Origin: UBA981 sp942490995 | GTDB lineage: Bacteria > Pseudomonadota > Gammaproteobacteria > Ga0077536 | Length of the DNA stretch: 64,000 nucleotides | Direction of reading: 5' to 3' | Assembly (NCBI GenBank): GCA_942490995.1 | Contig: CALOBG010000055.1 | Coordinates: 1-64,000, forward strand | Part shown: positions 8,154-16,596 of the stretch, piece after piece | Layout of the letters: each line of letters opens with the position of its first letter | Position numbering within the stretch: the first letter of the stretch is position 1 | Position numbers and translations under genes: made by a program | The notes under the pieces: generated by a model | What the model was told of the DNA's origin: nothing | Seen by the model: only the letters and a program-made list of their open reading frames with translations | Database searches by the model: none

Positions 8154-8702
8154 ATGAGTGACAAAATTATCATGCGTGTTGGCGAGAGCCTGGTTGCCGG
8201 CGGGCCGCCGGGCACGGCGGCGGAACCGGAAGTCGCGATCGGCGAGATGGACGGCCCCATGGGGGTCGCTTTCGGCAATCTCCTCGGCGACCAGGTCAAA
8301 GGCCATTCACGCGTGCTGGCGATCATGAATACCGACATCATGGTGCGCCCCGCGACCCTGATGGTCAGCAAAGTTACGGTCAAGAACAGCCGTTACACCA
8401 ACATCCTGATGGGCACGGTCCAGGGTGCGATCGCCAACGGCGTACTCGACGCCGTGCGTGCCGGTGACATCCCGCGGGACAAGGTCAACGACCTCGGGAT
8501 TATAGTCTCGGTGTGGCTGAATCCGAGCGTCGCCGATGACGACCAGCTCGACCACAAGATCCTGTTTGACATCCACCGCAAGGCGACCGCCCAGGCGATC
8601 CACAAGGCGATGGCGCACGAACCCTCGATCGACTGGCTGCTCGAACACCAGGAAGAGATCGTGCATAAGTACTATCAGATGGGCCTGGACGGGAAGATCT
8701 AG
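8154..8702 (+). CDS. Formaldehyde-activating enzyme (Fae)-family protein, catalytic His absent
   Basis: A 182-residue protein alignable end to end with Fae, which condenses formaldehyde with tetrahydromethanopterin in C1 oxidation. Family features: RVGESLV (8-14), the 'IG...GP' loop (IGEMDGPMGVAFGNLL, 29-44), RPATLMVSKVTV (65-76), a VQGAIANGVLDAV helix, and a C-terminal KATAQAIHKAM helix. The proton-shuttling His of the VAHID motif in authentic Fae is not present: the aligned segment is AAEPEVAIG, placing Glu24 at that position. This suggests a divergent paralogue (Fae-like) whose activity should not be assumed. No H4MPT-pathway genes (mch, mtdB, fhc) are in the window. An AG-rich ribosome site (CCGGGGAGCA) precedes the ATG. 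Confidence 0.83.
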   Translation: MSDKIIMRVGESLVAGGPPGTAAEPEVAIGEMDGPMGVAFGNLLGDQVKGHSRVLAIMNTDIMVRPATLMVSKVTVKNSRYTNILMGTVQGAIANGVLDAVRAGDIPRDKVNDLGIIVSVWLNPSVADDDQLDHKILFDIHRKATAQAIHKAMAHEPSIDWLLEHQEEIVHKYYQMGLDGKI

Positions 8703-8749
8703 GCGCTAGGCCCGCCGCCGCGACGGTATTACGCCGCGGCAGCGGCGGT

Positions 8750-8950
8750 TCAGGTATTCGGTTCGGCGGCGGTCTGATCGGCCGCAACCGGCGACTCGGC
8801 GTCCGGCTCAGCGTCCGTATCGAGCCCGTCGTTGTCGTCTGCAGCGCCCTGTTTGGCGGCGAGTTTGGCCAGGCGCTTGGCTTCTTTCTTATCAGCTTTG
8901 GCCTTGGCGCGTAAGTTTTTTTCGAACGAATAGTTCGGCTTTCGTGCCAT
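8750..8950 (-). CDS. Small basic-acidic protein, 66 aa
   Basis: The product starts MARKPNYSFEKNLRAKAKA, continues with a Lys/Ala-rich helix (KKEAKRLAKLAAKQG) and ends in an acidic, low-complexity tail rich in Asp, Ala and Glu. This layout is shared by short uncharacterised proteobacterial proteins that begin MARKPNY. The start at 8950 has a GGAG ribosome site; upstream in-frame codons give a tail unlike any family. It is 86 bp downstream of the cold-shock gene on the same strand and may be cotranscribed with it. The charge split suggests nucleic-acid or ribosome association, but that is a guess. Confidence 0.65.
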   Translation of the reverse strand: MARKPNYSFEKNLRAKAKADKKEAKRLAKLAAKQGAADDNDGLDTDAEPDAESPVAADQTAAEPNT

Positions 8951-9036
8951 AGTGCACGTTCTCCTGCTTGGGGTGGGCGTGGTCCGGGTTGCGACATTCA
9001 TGAATGCCGCAACCCGGGTCAATGTCGGCGGTGGGA

Positions 9037-9246
9037 TTAGTCGACGAGGCGGATGTTTTCGGCCGCTGTCCGCCCGTCACGGCCGGCGCCAATCTCGTAT
9101 TCGATTTTCTGACCTTCAGCCAGACCTGTGATCCCGGCCCGCTCGAGTGCGGAAACGTGAATAAACACGTCCTTACTCTTGTCCTCAGGGGCAATAAACC
9201 CGAACCCTTTGGTCGGGTTAAACCATTTGACAGTTCCCAGCGCCAT
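9037..9246 (-). CDS. Cold-shock domain protein (CspA family)
   Basis: A 69-residue single cold-shock domain. The RNA-binding motifs RNP1 (KGFGFI, residues 13-18) and RNP2 (VFIHVS, about 27-32) are both intact, as are the starting MALGTVKWFNPTKGF and the closing AAENIRLV. Such proteins bind single-stranded RNA/DNA as chaperones. The GAGGAATC ribosome site just upstream of the ATG supports the start. About 235 bp without another gene lie upstream, enough for a long 5' leader, as is common for csp genes, but I did not identify a confident promoter. The small Lys-rich gene at 8750 follows. Confidence 0.95.
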   Translation of the reverse strand: MALGTVKWFNPTKGFGFIAPEDKSKDVFIHVSALERAGITGLAEGQKIEYEIGAGRDGRTAAENIRLVD

Positions 9247-9481
9247 TATTGATTCCTCAGTTTCGATCCGGGTTTCCCCGGTTTCTTGTTCCGGTACACC
9301 CGGATCCGACTTACCAAACCCTCGAAATGCGAGGAATCAGCAGCCATTTTTTACACTCGACACCCCGATTCTACGATGAAGCCGGGGAAAATTTAACAAA
9401 CACGTCAATTCCCGGCCCCATGACGCGCTGCCGAACAGCGCCGACGCCGTCGCTGAAACGCGTCCAATCAACCATGCACAC

Positions 9482-10267
9482 TCATTTTCCGCGCCACCGA
9501 GGCGGCCTTTTATCGGCAAACGCGCTGGCCCCCTCGATGCGATCCGCGGACGCATACCAGGCGCGGAAAGCGGGGTAATCGGCCTGCCCGGCCATCGCCG
9601 ACTCCAGTGTAGCCTCGTCCAGGCCGCGCATAACGGTCTGTTTCGACGCCCTGGTCGCCAGCGGCGCGCAGCGCAGGATCCGCGCACACCAGTTGTCGAC
9701 GGCAGCCGCGAGCGCGTCGTCGGCGACCAGTTCGGTAATGATGCCGACGCGGTGGGCCTGTTCCGCATCGATGATATCGCCGGTCAGGATCAGGCCCATC
9801 GCCTGTTTGAGGCCAATCTGCCGTGCCAGGCGATGCATGCCACCGCCCAGCGCTACGGCTCCGACCAGCGGCTCGGGCAGGCCGAAGCGGGACCGCCGTG
9901 TCGCGACGATGATGTCGCAGGCCAGCGCCAGTTCGAAACCGCCGCCGACAGCAACCCCATCGACCGCCGCGATCAGCGGTTTATCGAGATCGAAACGCTC
10001 GATCAGTCCGGCGTAGCCCGAGCGCGGGTAGACGTTCGGTTTGCCGGCGCGGGCGATCGCCTTCAAATCGCTGCCTGCGGAAAAGGCGCGCCCGCCGGCG
10101 CCGGCGATCACCGCGAGGTACTGGTCATCGTCCGCGGCAAAGTGGTCGAAAGCATGTTGCAGTTCATCGTGCATCTGCTGGTTGATCGCATTCAGCACCG
10201 CTGCGCGGTTGAGTGTGATACGGGTGATGTGATCGGCGCAGCCGACCTCGATGAATTCATAGTTCAA
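9482..10267 (-). CDS. Enoyl-CoA hydratase/isomerase (crotonase) family protein
   Basis: A 261-residue crotonase. The oxyanion-hole segments are AGGRAFSAGSDLKA (57-70) and GVAVGGGFELALACD (104-118). Both acid/base glutamates of true hydratases appear to be retained: Glu112 (GGGFEL) and Glu132 (GLPEP), separated by 20 residues as in rat mitochondrial enoyl-CoA hydratase. The start is taken as TTG at 10267 (LNYEFIEV in the raw reading) because homology begins there and a GAGGGCAGG ribosome site precedes it; upstream codons read as non-homologous sequence. Substrate unknown. The gene lies 192 bp downstream of pntB on the same strand. Confidence 0.87.
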   Translation of the reverse strand: MNYEFIEVGCADHITRITLNRAAVLNAINQQMHDELQHAFDHFAADDDQYLAVIAGAGGRAFSAGSDLKAIARAGKPNVYPRSGYAGLIERFDLDKPLIAAVDGVAVGGGFELALACDIIVATRRSRFGLPEPLVGAVALGGGMHRLARQIGLKQAMGLILTGDIIDAEQAHRVGIITELVADDALAAAVDNWCARILRCAPLATRASKQTVMRGLDEATLESAMAGQADYPAFRAWYASADRIEGASAFADKRPPRWRGK

Positions 10268-10459
10268 TGGCCTGCCCTCGGCGCTGGGATCCGGATCGGC
10301 CCGGCGCGCGACGCGCGCAGGGTGTGGCGCAAAATTATGCCCGATCGCGCGCGCTCGGAGTCCGCCCTGATCGACCTTGCCAGGCGGCGAGTTGCGCGAC
10401 GTCAATGCGGCCGTAAGGCCGCGCTGGCTGGACGCCGGCGTCGCGCTGGCGACAAGCGC

Positions 10460-11854
10460 TCAGTGCAGGGCGGACAGCACCGCGTCGAGACTCTGTTTGG
10501 CATCGCCGAACAGCATGCGGGTGTTTTCACGGAAGAACAACGGGTTGTCGACCCCGGCGTAGCCGCTCGCCATGCTGCGCTTGAGCACCACCGCGGTACT
10601 GGCGTGCCACACCTCGAGAACCGGCATGCCGGCGATCGGCGAATTCGGTTCGTCCTGGGCCGACGGATTGACGATGTCGTTGGCGCCGATCACCAGGACC
10701 ACGTCGGTGTTGGGGAAGTCTTCGTTGATTTCGTCCATTTCGAGCACGATGTCATACGGCACTCGGGCTTCGGCGAGCAGCACGTTCATATGCCCCGGCA
10801 TGCGCCCAGCCACCGGATGAATGGCGAAGCGTACTTCCTTGCCCTTGTCGCGCAGGAGCTTGGTTATTTCGTAAACCGTGTTCTGGGCCTGGGCGACGGC
10901 CATGCCGTAACCCGGCACGATGACCACGTGGTTCGCTTCGCGCAGGAGTTCCGCGGTCTCCTCGGCGGTGACCGCCTCGACCTCGCCCTCGTAGGCGATC
11001 GCTTCACCGCCGCTGCCGCCCGAGGTGCCGAAGCCACCGGCGATCACCGACAGGAAATGGCGGTTCATGGCCCGGCACATGATGTAGCTCAGGATCGCGC
11101 CACTGGACCCTACCAGGGCGCCAGTCACGATGAGCAGATCGTTCGACAGCATGAAACCGGTCGCCGCCGCCGCCCAGCCCGAATAGCTGTTCAACATCGA
11201 GACCACGACCGGCATGTCGGCGCCGCCGATGGCCATCACCATGTGTACCCCGAAGGCGAACGCCAGCGCGGTCATGACGATGAGGAGAAAAACGCCCCAG
11301 CCGGTGGAGAGGGTGCCAACGAACTCAAAACCCAGCCACAGGCACAACAGTCCGATGCCGAGGTTCAGATAGTGGCGGCCCGGCAGCATGACCGGTTTGC
11401 CGTCAATTTTGCCGCGCAGCTTGCCGAACGCGATGACCGAACCGGTAAACGTGACCGCGCCGATCAGGATGCCGAGATAAATCTCGACCTCATGGATGGT
11501 GCGTTCCGCACCGTGCAGGTGCCCAGAGCCGTCGATGTAGGTGGCAAACCCGATCAACACCGCCGCCAGGCCGACGAAACTGTGCAGGATGGCGACCAGT
11601 TCGGGCATCTCGGTCATCTGCACGCGCCGCGCCGCGATCACCCCGAGCGTACCGCCGATCAGCATGACCAGGATCAGCACCACGTAATCGCTGACCTGGT
11701 TGCTGAAAATGGTCGCCACGATCGCGATCGCCATACCGGTCATGCCGTAGGCATTGCCGCGGCGCGCGGTTTCGGGGTGACTCAGACCACCGAGACTCAA
11801 AATAAACAGAACGGCGGCAATGATGTAACTGCCCGTGACGATTCCGGATGCCAT
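10460..11854 (-). CDS. pntB: NAD(P) transhydrogenase subunit beta
   Basis: A 464-residue inner-membrane subunit of the proton-translocating transhydrogenase, close to the 462 residues of E. coli PntB. The N-terminal ~270 residues form a polytopic membrane domain (starting GSYIIAAVLFILSLGGLSHPETA); the C-terminal third is the soluble NADP(H)-binding dIII domain with PGYGMAVAQAQ, HPVAGRMPGHMNVLLAEA and GANDIVNP signatures. With PntA it couples hydride transfer from NADH to NADP+ to proton influx, supplying NADPH. The start is placed at MASGIVTG (11854), 11 bp after the pntA stop, with an AGGGAG ribosome site. The two genes form an operon. Confidence 0.96.
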   Translation of the reverse strand: MASGIVTGSYIIAAVLFILSLGGLSHPETARRGNAYGMTGMAIAIVATIFSNQVSDYVVLILVMLIGGTLGVIAARRVQMTEMPELVAILHSFVGLAAVLIGFATYIDGSGHLHGAERTIHEVEIYLGILIGAVTFTGSVIAFGKLRGKIDGKPVMLPGRHYLNLGIGLLCLWLGFEFVGTLSTGWGVFLLIVMTALAFAFGVHMVMAIGGADMPVVVSMLNSYSGWAAAATGFMLSNDLLIVTGALVGSSGAILSYIMCRAMNRHFLSVIAGGFGTSGGSGGEAIAYEGEVEAVTAEETAELLREANHVVIVPGYGMAVAQAQNTVYEITKLLRDKGKEVRFAIHPVAGRMPGHMNVLLAEARVPYDIVLEMDEINEDFPNTDVVLVIGANDIVNPSAQDEPNSPIAGMPVLEVWHASTAVVLKRSMASGYAGVDNPLFFRENTRMLFGDAKQSLDAVLSALH

Positions 11855-11865
11855 GCTGGCGCTCC

Positions 11866-13413
11866 CTACTTGCTGAACATGCGCAACATGCGCTGGGTCA
11901 CGAGAAAACCGCCGGCGATGTTGATCGAGGCGATGAGGATGGCGAGCCCCGCCAGCAGCGTGACCAGCCACGAGGCCGTCGAAATCTGCAACACGGCGCC
12001 GATGACGATGATGCCGCTGATCGCATTGGTCACGCTCATCAACGGTGTGTGCAGGGCCGGAGTGACATTCCATACCACCTGGTAGCCGACAAAACAGGCC
12101 AGCACAAAGACCGTGAAATGCGACATGAACTCGCTCGGCGCGACGCTGCCGAGCGCCCACAGCGCAACGGCGCCGATCCCGAGCAGGATCACCGACATCC
12201 ACGGATTGCGTTTGCGCACCACCGGCGCCGGCGGCGGCGCGCTGCGCGCGGCAACCGGCTGCACCGACAGTTTCGGCGCCGGCGGCGGCCAGGTGATTGC
12301 GCCGTTATGAATGACGGTGGCGCCACGGATGGCCTCGTCTTCCATATCGATAACGATCGTGCCGTCGTCGGCAGGGCACAGTTCGTTAAGCAGATGGCGC
12401 AGGTTTGTGCCATACAACTGGCTGGCCTGGGTGGCGAGACGACTCGGCAGATCGGTGTAGCCGATGATCGTCACGCCATGCGTGTTGGCGACTTCACCGG
12501 GCACGGTCAGCTCGCAGTTGCCACCCTGCTCCGCGGCCAGGTCGACGATCACCGAACCGTCGGCCATCGATTCGACCATCGCCGCGGTGATCAGCTTCGG
12601 CGCCGGCTTGCCCGGGATCAGGGCGGTCGTTACGATGATGTCGACCTCGGCCGCCTGCTCGGCAAACAAAGCCATTTCCGCGGCAATAAATTCTTCGCTC
12701 ATGGTCTTGGCGTAACCACCGCTGCCGCTGCCCTCTTCCTCAAACTCGAGCATCAGGAATTCGGCGTCCATGCTTTCGACCTGTTCCTTGACTTCAGGTC
12801 GCGTGTCGAAGGCGCGCACGATGGCGCCCATGCTTTTCGCCGCGCCGATTGCGGCAAGCCCGGCGACGCCGGCGCCGATCACCAGCACCTTGGCCGGCGG
12901 CACCTTGCCGGCAGCGGTGATCTGGCCGGTAAAAAAACGTCCGAAATGATTGGCCGATTCGACGATCGCTCGATAGCCGGCGATGTTGGCCATCGAACTC
13001 AGGGCGTCCATTTTCTGCGCCCGCGAAATACGCGGCACGCTGTCAAGCGCCAGCACGCTGGCGCCGGTCGCCGCAAGGCGCTGCATGAGTGCTTCGTTCT
13101 GCGCCGGCCAGATAAACGCAAGCAGGGTCTGCCCGGCTTTCAGCAGCGACGCTTCATCGACGTCGAGGTCGGGGTGGTGCTGCGGCGCGCGGACCTTGAG
13201 GATGATGTCGGCCGTCGCCCACAAGTTGCGCGTATCTTTTTCGATGCCGGCGCCAGCGGCGGAATAAGCGGCATCGGAAAAATTCGCGGACAGGCCCGCG
13301 CCGGCCTCGACGGTGACCGTGAAGCCGAGCTTCAAGAGCTGTTTGACCACGGCCGGGGTCGTCGCGACGCGGCGTTCGCCGGCGTGGATTTCGCGCGGTA
13401 CGGCGATTTTCAT
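11866..13413 (-). CDS. pntA: NAD(P) transhydrogenase subunit alpha
   Basis: A 515-residue alpha subunit of the fused enterobacterial type. The N-terminal soluble dI domain binds NAD(H) (MKIAVPREIHAGERRVA start; Rossmann GAGVAGLAAIGAAKSMGA from residue 180; RAFDTRPEV). It is followed by a Pro/Ala linker near 390-410 and a C-terminal membrane part with about four helices (MSVILLGIGAVALWALG, FTVFVLACFVGYQVVW, SGIIVIGAVLQI, LAGLAILIASINIAGGF). The start at 13413 has an AGGAGAA ribosome site and matches the family N-terminus. A sigma70-like promoter sits 53-80 bp upstream (13466-13493). Confidence 0.96.
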   Translation of the reverse strand: MKIAVPREIHAGERRVATTPAVVKQLLKLGFTVTVEAGAGLSANFSDAAYSAAGAGIEKDTRNLWATADIILKVRAPQHHPDLDVDEASLLKAGQTLLAFIWPAQNEALMQRLAATGASVLALDSVPRISRAQKMDALSSMANIAGYRAIVESANHFGRFFTGQITAAGKVPPAKVLVIGAGVAGLAAIGAAKSMGAIVRAFDTRPEVKEQVESMDAEFLMLEFEEEGSGSGGYAKTMSEEFIAAEMALFAEQAAEVDIIVTTALIPGKPAPKLITAAMVESMADGSVIVDLAAEQGGNCELTVPGEVANTHGVTIIGYTDLPSRLATQASQLYGTNLRHLLNELCPADDGTIVIDMEDEAIRGATVIHNGAITWPPPAPKLSVQPVAARSAPPPAPVVRKRNPWMSVILLGIGAVALWALGSVAPSEFMSHFTVFVLACFVGYQVVWNVTPALHTPLMSVTNAISGIIVIGAVLQISTASWLVTLLAGLAILIASINIAGGFLVTQRMLRMFSK

Positions 13414-13465
13414 GAACGTTCTCCTGGTCGGGACGCGGCCTCCCCGTCGGCAGCGCAGGCCGGCG

Positions 13466-13493
13466 ATTATATATTGCGCCGCACATTCGACAA
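13466..13493 (-). promoter_or_regulatory. Sigma70-type promoter of pntAB
   Basis: On the minus strand TTGTCG (13493-13488) and a perfect TATAAT (13471-13466) are separated by 16 bp. The -10 box is about 53 bp upstream of the pntA ATG. Confidence 0.7.
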
Positions 13494-13564
13494 TCACGGC
13501 GCCGCTCGCGGCGGCCCGAGTGCTGCGGTAGGCTACGCCATTCACACCCACGGGGCCGGCTAAC

Positions 13565-14212
13565 ATGGCAGCACAAGCACAGCAGACTTTCGCCAGCGAA
13601 GACGAATTGCGCGACTATATCGGGCGCCCGATGGATCTCGCCGTGGCCAAGGCCATTGACCACCTCGACCGCCATTGCCGGGCCTTTATCGCCCGTTCGC
13701 CCTTTCTGACCATCGGCACCGCTTCGGCTGATGGCCGCGGCGACGTTTCACCCCGCGGTGACGGCGCCGGCTTCGTGCAGGTGCTCGACGATCACACCCT
13801 GTTCATCCCTGACCGCCCCGGCAATAACCGCCTCGACACCATGGCCAATATCATCAACAACCCGCACGTCGGGATCCTGTTCCTGGTGCCTGGCTTCGAT
13901 GACTGCCTGCGCGTCAACGGCCGCGCTGCAATCGTGCGTGACGAAGCGCTGCTGGAGAAAGCCACGGTCAAGGGCCGCACACCGAAAATCGGCATTCGCG
14001 TAACGGTCGATGAAGCCTACCTGCATTGCGCCAAGGCAATACGCCGCGCGCGGCTGTGGGACGAACAGAGCAAGCATGACCGCAGCGAGCTGCCGAGTCT
14101 CGGCAAGATGGTCCTCGAGCAGACCGCCGCTGCAGACGCTCCGCCCACCGCCGAGGTAGTCGCCGAAGTCGACACCTGGATCGAAGACAATTACCGCAAC
14201 GAAATGTATTGA
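13565..14212 (+). CDS. PPOX-class FMN-dependent flavoprotein (DR_2398 type)
   Basis: A 215-residue split-barrel flavin-binding protein of the pyridoxamine 5'-phosphate oxidase superfamily. The segments HLDRHCRAFIARSPFL, GTASADGRGDVSPRGDGAG, FIPDRPGNNRLDTMANI, PHVGILFLVPG and LRVNGRAAI match the DR_2398 subfamily of small FMN proteins. These are usually called flavin-nucleotide-binding proteins and their substrates are generally unknown; it is not expected to be the PdxH of vitamin B6 synthesis. It is divergent from pntA and ends 10 bp before the convergent membrane-protein gene at 14223. A second, different PPOX protein is encoded at 21971. Confidence 0.86.
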   Translation: MAAQAQQTFASEDELRDYIGRPMDLAVAKAIDHLDRHCRAFIARSPFLTIGTASADGRGDVSPRGDGAGFVQVLDDHTLFIPDRPGNNRLDTMANIINNPHVGILFLVPGFDDCLRVNGRAAIVRDEALLEKATVKGRTPKIGIRVTVDEAYLHCAKAIRRARLWDEQSKHDRSELPSLGKMVLEQTAAADAPPTAEVVAEVDTWIEDNYRNEMY

Positions 14213-14222
14213 AAAAAGCCGC

Positions 14223-14777
14223 TCAAGGCCCGCCATTGAGCCAGCGTTGCTGGTGGAAATCAAATACCTCGCGGCCGAACGGCGGCGCCACCGCGTAAGC
14301 CAGCAGGATCCGATCGCGCTCGGCAAGAAAATCAAAACGATTGAAACTCAGCGTATAGCGGGCCAGCGGCACCGCTTCGATATAGCGCGGTACCAGGTCC
14401 TCGAGGCGGCGCGGGTAATGTCCGGCCATGGCGCGGTAATGTTCGATTGCCGCAACCAGCGCATTGCCGCGCTCGCGGGCCAACTGATTATTGAGATTGA
14501 TGGTCAGCATGATCGCGATTGCGCACACCGTCATCGCCAGTGCGAGGCGCGCCGTGGCCGGCGCAGGGCGCCCGATCGCGCGTAGCACAAACCATTTCGG
14601 AACCAGGCCGAACGCCACTGCCAGGAGCAGCCCGGCGGCGACAAAACCCTGGCCCAGGACCAGGGCATCGAGGCAATAAAGGGCAAACACCGCCAGCATC
14701 ACCAGCGGTTGGATAGCGGCGGAGCGCGCGCTTCGTCGAGAGCCGCGACCGCGGCTGTCCGGTTCTACCCTGGCCAT
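14223..14777 (-). CDS. Hypothetical membrane protein with pilin-like soluble tail, 184 aa
   Basis: I do not recognise the family. Three hydrophobic segments are predicted by eye (about residues 23-45 PLVMLAVFALYCLDALVL, 47-66 and 77-95 LALAMTVCAIAIMLTI), after an Arg-rich cytoplasmic N-terminus. The following soluble tail (ALVAAIEHYRAMAGHYPRRL...LVPRYIEAVP) resembles the alpha-helix/loop segment seen after the transmembrane helix in type II secretion pseudopilins and related uncharacterised proteins ('YxxxxGxYPxxLxxLVPxYL'). The resemblance is short. It lies 34 bp downstream of the SoxYZ-like gene on the same strand, so they may share a transcript. Confidence 0.6.
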   Translation of the reverse strand: MARVEPDSRGRGSRRSARSAAIQPLVMLAVFALYCLDALVLGQGFVAAGLLLAVAFGLVPKWFVLRAIGRPAPATARLALAMTVCAIAIMLTINLNNQLARERGNALVAAIEHYRAMAGHYPRRLEDLVPRYIEAVPLARYTLSFNRFDFLAERDRILLAYAVAPPFGREVFDFHQQRWLNGGP

Positions 14778-14811
14778 ACGATCACGAATTCAGTCCAACG
14801 GAACCGCAGGC

Positions 14812-15633
14812 TCAGGGCTCGAGGGCGGCTACCGCGGCATCGACGTCGAAACTGTGAGTGACATTGCGCCCTTTCGAGTCGGTCATCTCGGCGGTCAGCG
14901 TGCCGCCGGCTTCAGGTTTGAAAAAGAAACGGAAACTCGGGTCTTCGCTGATCGAGATATCAGTTTCGGCGGTCATGATGTGTTGATCGTTGAAGCGCAC
15001 CACGACCCTGGTCACGTAATGCGCCGGGATGAAAGCGCGGGTGCGTTGATCGAGCTGCAATCCGGTCACATTGGGATGCGAGATCAACAGGTGTGCAAGC
15101 GCGACGTCGTTGTCCTGTTCGCTGGCGCGCGAGCGGAATTTCATTTGCCCGATACGCTGTTTGGCCTCTTTCAGTTTCAGGAACGGCGGCGGTTCCGAGC
15201 AGCCGCCGCTGGCGCGGGTATAACCACTGTCCATATGCAGCTCGCCGGTGTTCAGTTCCGCGACGACGCGTACGTGCGTGAATTCGTTGATGCGCAGACG
15301 CATCGCCAGGTCGGCCTTGCCCATGGCCGGGGTCAGCAAAAATTTGCCGGCCAGTGGCTTGGGATTTTTGTCGACGAACACGTACATGCGCTCGATATAA
15401 CGTTCCGCGGTCTGCGCGACCTTGGCATTAATGCTGATCGGCACCACGCCGGAATCCTCGGCACGCAGCGGAATGCGCAATTCGACGAGGTCCTTGCCGA
15501 CGGTAATCTCGCGATCCTGGAAATACTCCGGCTGCAGCAGGGTCGACCAGACGTCGACTTCCGATTGCTGCTCCGCGGTGGCCGCGCTGGCGAGCACGGC
15601 AAGGCTGATCGCGAAAAGGATGGTGCTGCGCAT
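14812..15633 (-). CDS. SoxYZ-like carrier protein (quinoprotein dehydrogenase-associated type)
   Basis: A 273-residue exported protein: signal peptide to about residue 20 (..LASAATA), then a SoxY-like domain (WSTLLQPEYFQDREI, LRIPLRAEDSGVVPISI) ending in the carrier-type Cys in ASGGCSEPP (Cys145), then a SoxZ-like beta domain (about 160-270: HPNVTGLQLDQRTRAFIPAHYV). In Sox sulfur oxidation, SoxY carries sulfur on a C-terminal GGCGG Cys and pairs with SoxZ; fused versions are known as a group associated with PQQ alcohol dehydrogenases. Here the Cys is internal because the two halves are fused. No Sox enzyme or quinoprotein gene lies in the window, so its partner is unknown. It is first in an operon with the gene at 14223. 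Confidence 0.8.
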   Translation of the reverse strand: MRSTILFAISLAVLASAATAEQQSEVDVWSTLLQPEYFQDREITVGKDLVELRIPLRAEDSGVVPISINAKVAQTAERYIERMYVFVDKNPKPLAGKFLLTPAMGKADLAMRLRINEFTHVRVVAELNTGELHMDSGYTRASGGCSEPPPFLKLKEAKQRIGQMKFRSRASEQDNDVALAHLLISHPNVTGLQLDQRTRAFIPAHYVTRVVVRFNDQHIMTAETDISISEDPSFRFFFKPEAGGTLTAEMTDSKGRNVTHSFDVDAAVAALEP

Positions 15634-15746
15634 AGCGGGGATCGGGAATTACCTGGCGATGCCGGTCATTCTTGCAGATCGCGGCCGACGCGGCCAGCGC
15701 AAGACCGCCGCAACAGGTTTTCAGCGACCTCCGCTAGATCAACTGG

Positions 15747-15925
15747 GCGAAACAATGTGGCTCACAGGTGCCAGTGGCGTGCGGGTCGCGCGTCCGGCGG
15801 CCTCGAACGCAAGCGGGCCATGGATGGTTCAGCGCAGCGTGAGGGCAGTGAGACCGTGCACGGATGCACGGTCGAACGCTAGCCGGACGCGCGACCCGCA
15901 CGCCACGGATCGTGCGCGAAGTATT
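15747..15925. repeat. Dispersed palindromic repeat, long copy (repeat family 1)
   Basis: Arms 15774-15798 and 15882-15906 form a perfect 25-bp inverted repeat around an 83-bp interior. Inside the interior is a second perfect hairpin, GACCGTGCA (15852-15860) / TGCACGGTC (15865-15873). Flanks GCGAAACAATG (15747-15757) and CACGGATCGTGCGCGAAG (15904-15921) recur at 4354-4425. There is no transposase, and coding potential is absent. The layout is that of a small non-autonomous or REP/BIME-like element; it fills most of the 303-bp gap between the SoxYZ-like and GNAT genes. Confidence 0.78.
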
Positions 15926-15936
15926 CGTATACCTAT

Positions 15937-16410
15937 TTAGTTGCGGTCAGGTTGGGCGGTCACCGACAACCGACGACGCATCCGCACTGCCGCTTCGACG
16001 CCGCGGTAGTAGCCGCGCACGGTCTCGGAATCGACAAAACCCTGGCGGCGATAAAAATCACGCGCCGCGGTATTGCGCGCGCGTACCTCGAGGTGCACCG
16101 AGCCGATCCCGGCAACCTCGGCGGTGCGTTCCAGCCACGCCCACAAGGCCCGCCCGACACCTTGTCGACGCTGCTCGGGAGCAACCGCGAACAGCAGCAG
16201 ATGCGCGTGTTCCTCGAAATATTGCATGAGCGCAAAACCCGCCATTCTGGAATCGACGTCGGCGATTATCGCGTTGATGTTGCGATCGGCAATCGCGCGA
16301 CGGACGCGGCCCGGGGTCCAGCTCCAGCCCAGACCCGATTCGATAAACTCGCGGCTCATGGTCGCCACCGCCGCGGCATCACGCCTTCGCGCTAAACGGA
16401 TCGTCATCAT
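15937..16410 (-). CDS. GNAT family N-acetyltransferase (RimI-like)
   Basis: A 157-residue single GNAT domain. The acetyl-CoA-binding motif A is clear: LLLFAVAPEQRRQGVGRALW with the R/QxxGxG/A signature (QRRQGVGRA), followed by VHLEVRARNTAARDFYRRQG, the motif B region of RimI-type enzymes, and a FVDSETVRGYY tail. RimI-type enzymes acetylate protein or small-molecule amines; the substrate cannot be assigned. Two adjacent Met codons start the protein; the first is used. It is divergent from the DUF1538 gene and its 3' end abuts the repeat at 15747. Confidence 0.85.
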   Translation of the reverse strand: MMTIRLARRRDAAAVATMSREFIESGLGWSWTPGRVRRAIADRNINAIIADVDSRMAGFALMQYFEEHAHLLLFAVAPEQRRQGVGRALWAWLERTAEVAGIGSVHLEVRARNTAARDFYRRQGFVDSETVRGYYRGVEAAVRMRRRLSVTAQPDRN

Positions 16411-16596
16411 GGGCCGCTACCTCACTGTGTTGCCACCGGCGACGTGCGCGTCCACCAGCACATCTTCGCGCGCGCCAGACAAATCTGAGCCGCGCGGCAG
16501 ACGCTGTCAAGCAACCGCACCGCGATCGCGACTTATCGGGGTCGAGCATGCCTGGCGGCCCTGTATTGCGCGACCGAAGCGCTCTGTGGCCTACTG

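Noticed and set aside
9752..12085. A 777-codon open frame on the plus strand, antisense to the crotonase and pntB genes.
   Set aside because: It is rich in His, Arg, Asp and Gln with no recognisable domain, a typical mirror of a real high-GC gene on the other strand, where crotonase and PntB motifs are intact.
11848..13563. A 571-codon open frame antisense to pntA.
   Set aside because: Same signature of antisense reading; the minus strand encodes a full-length PntA with its nucleotide-binding and membrane domains.
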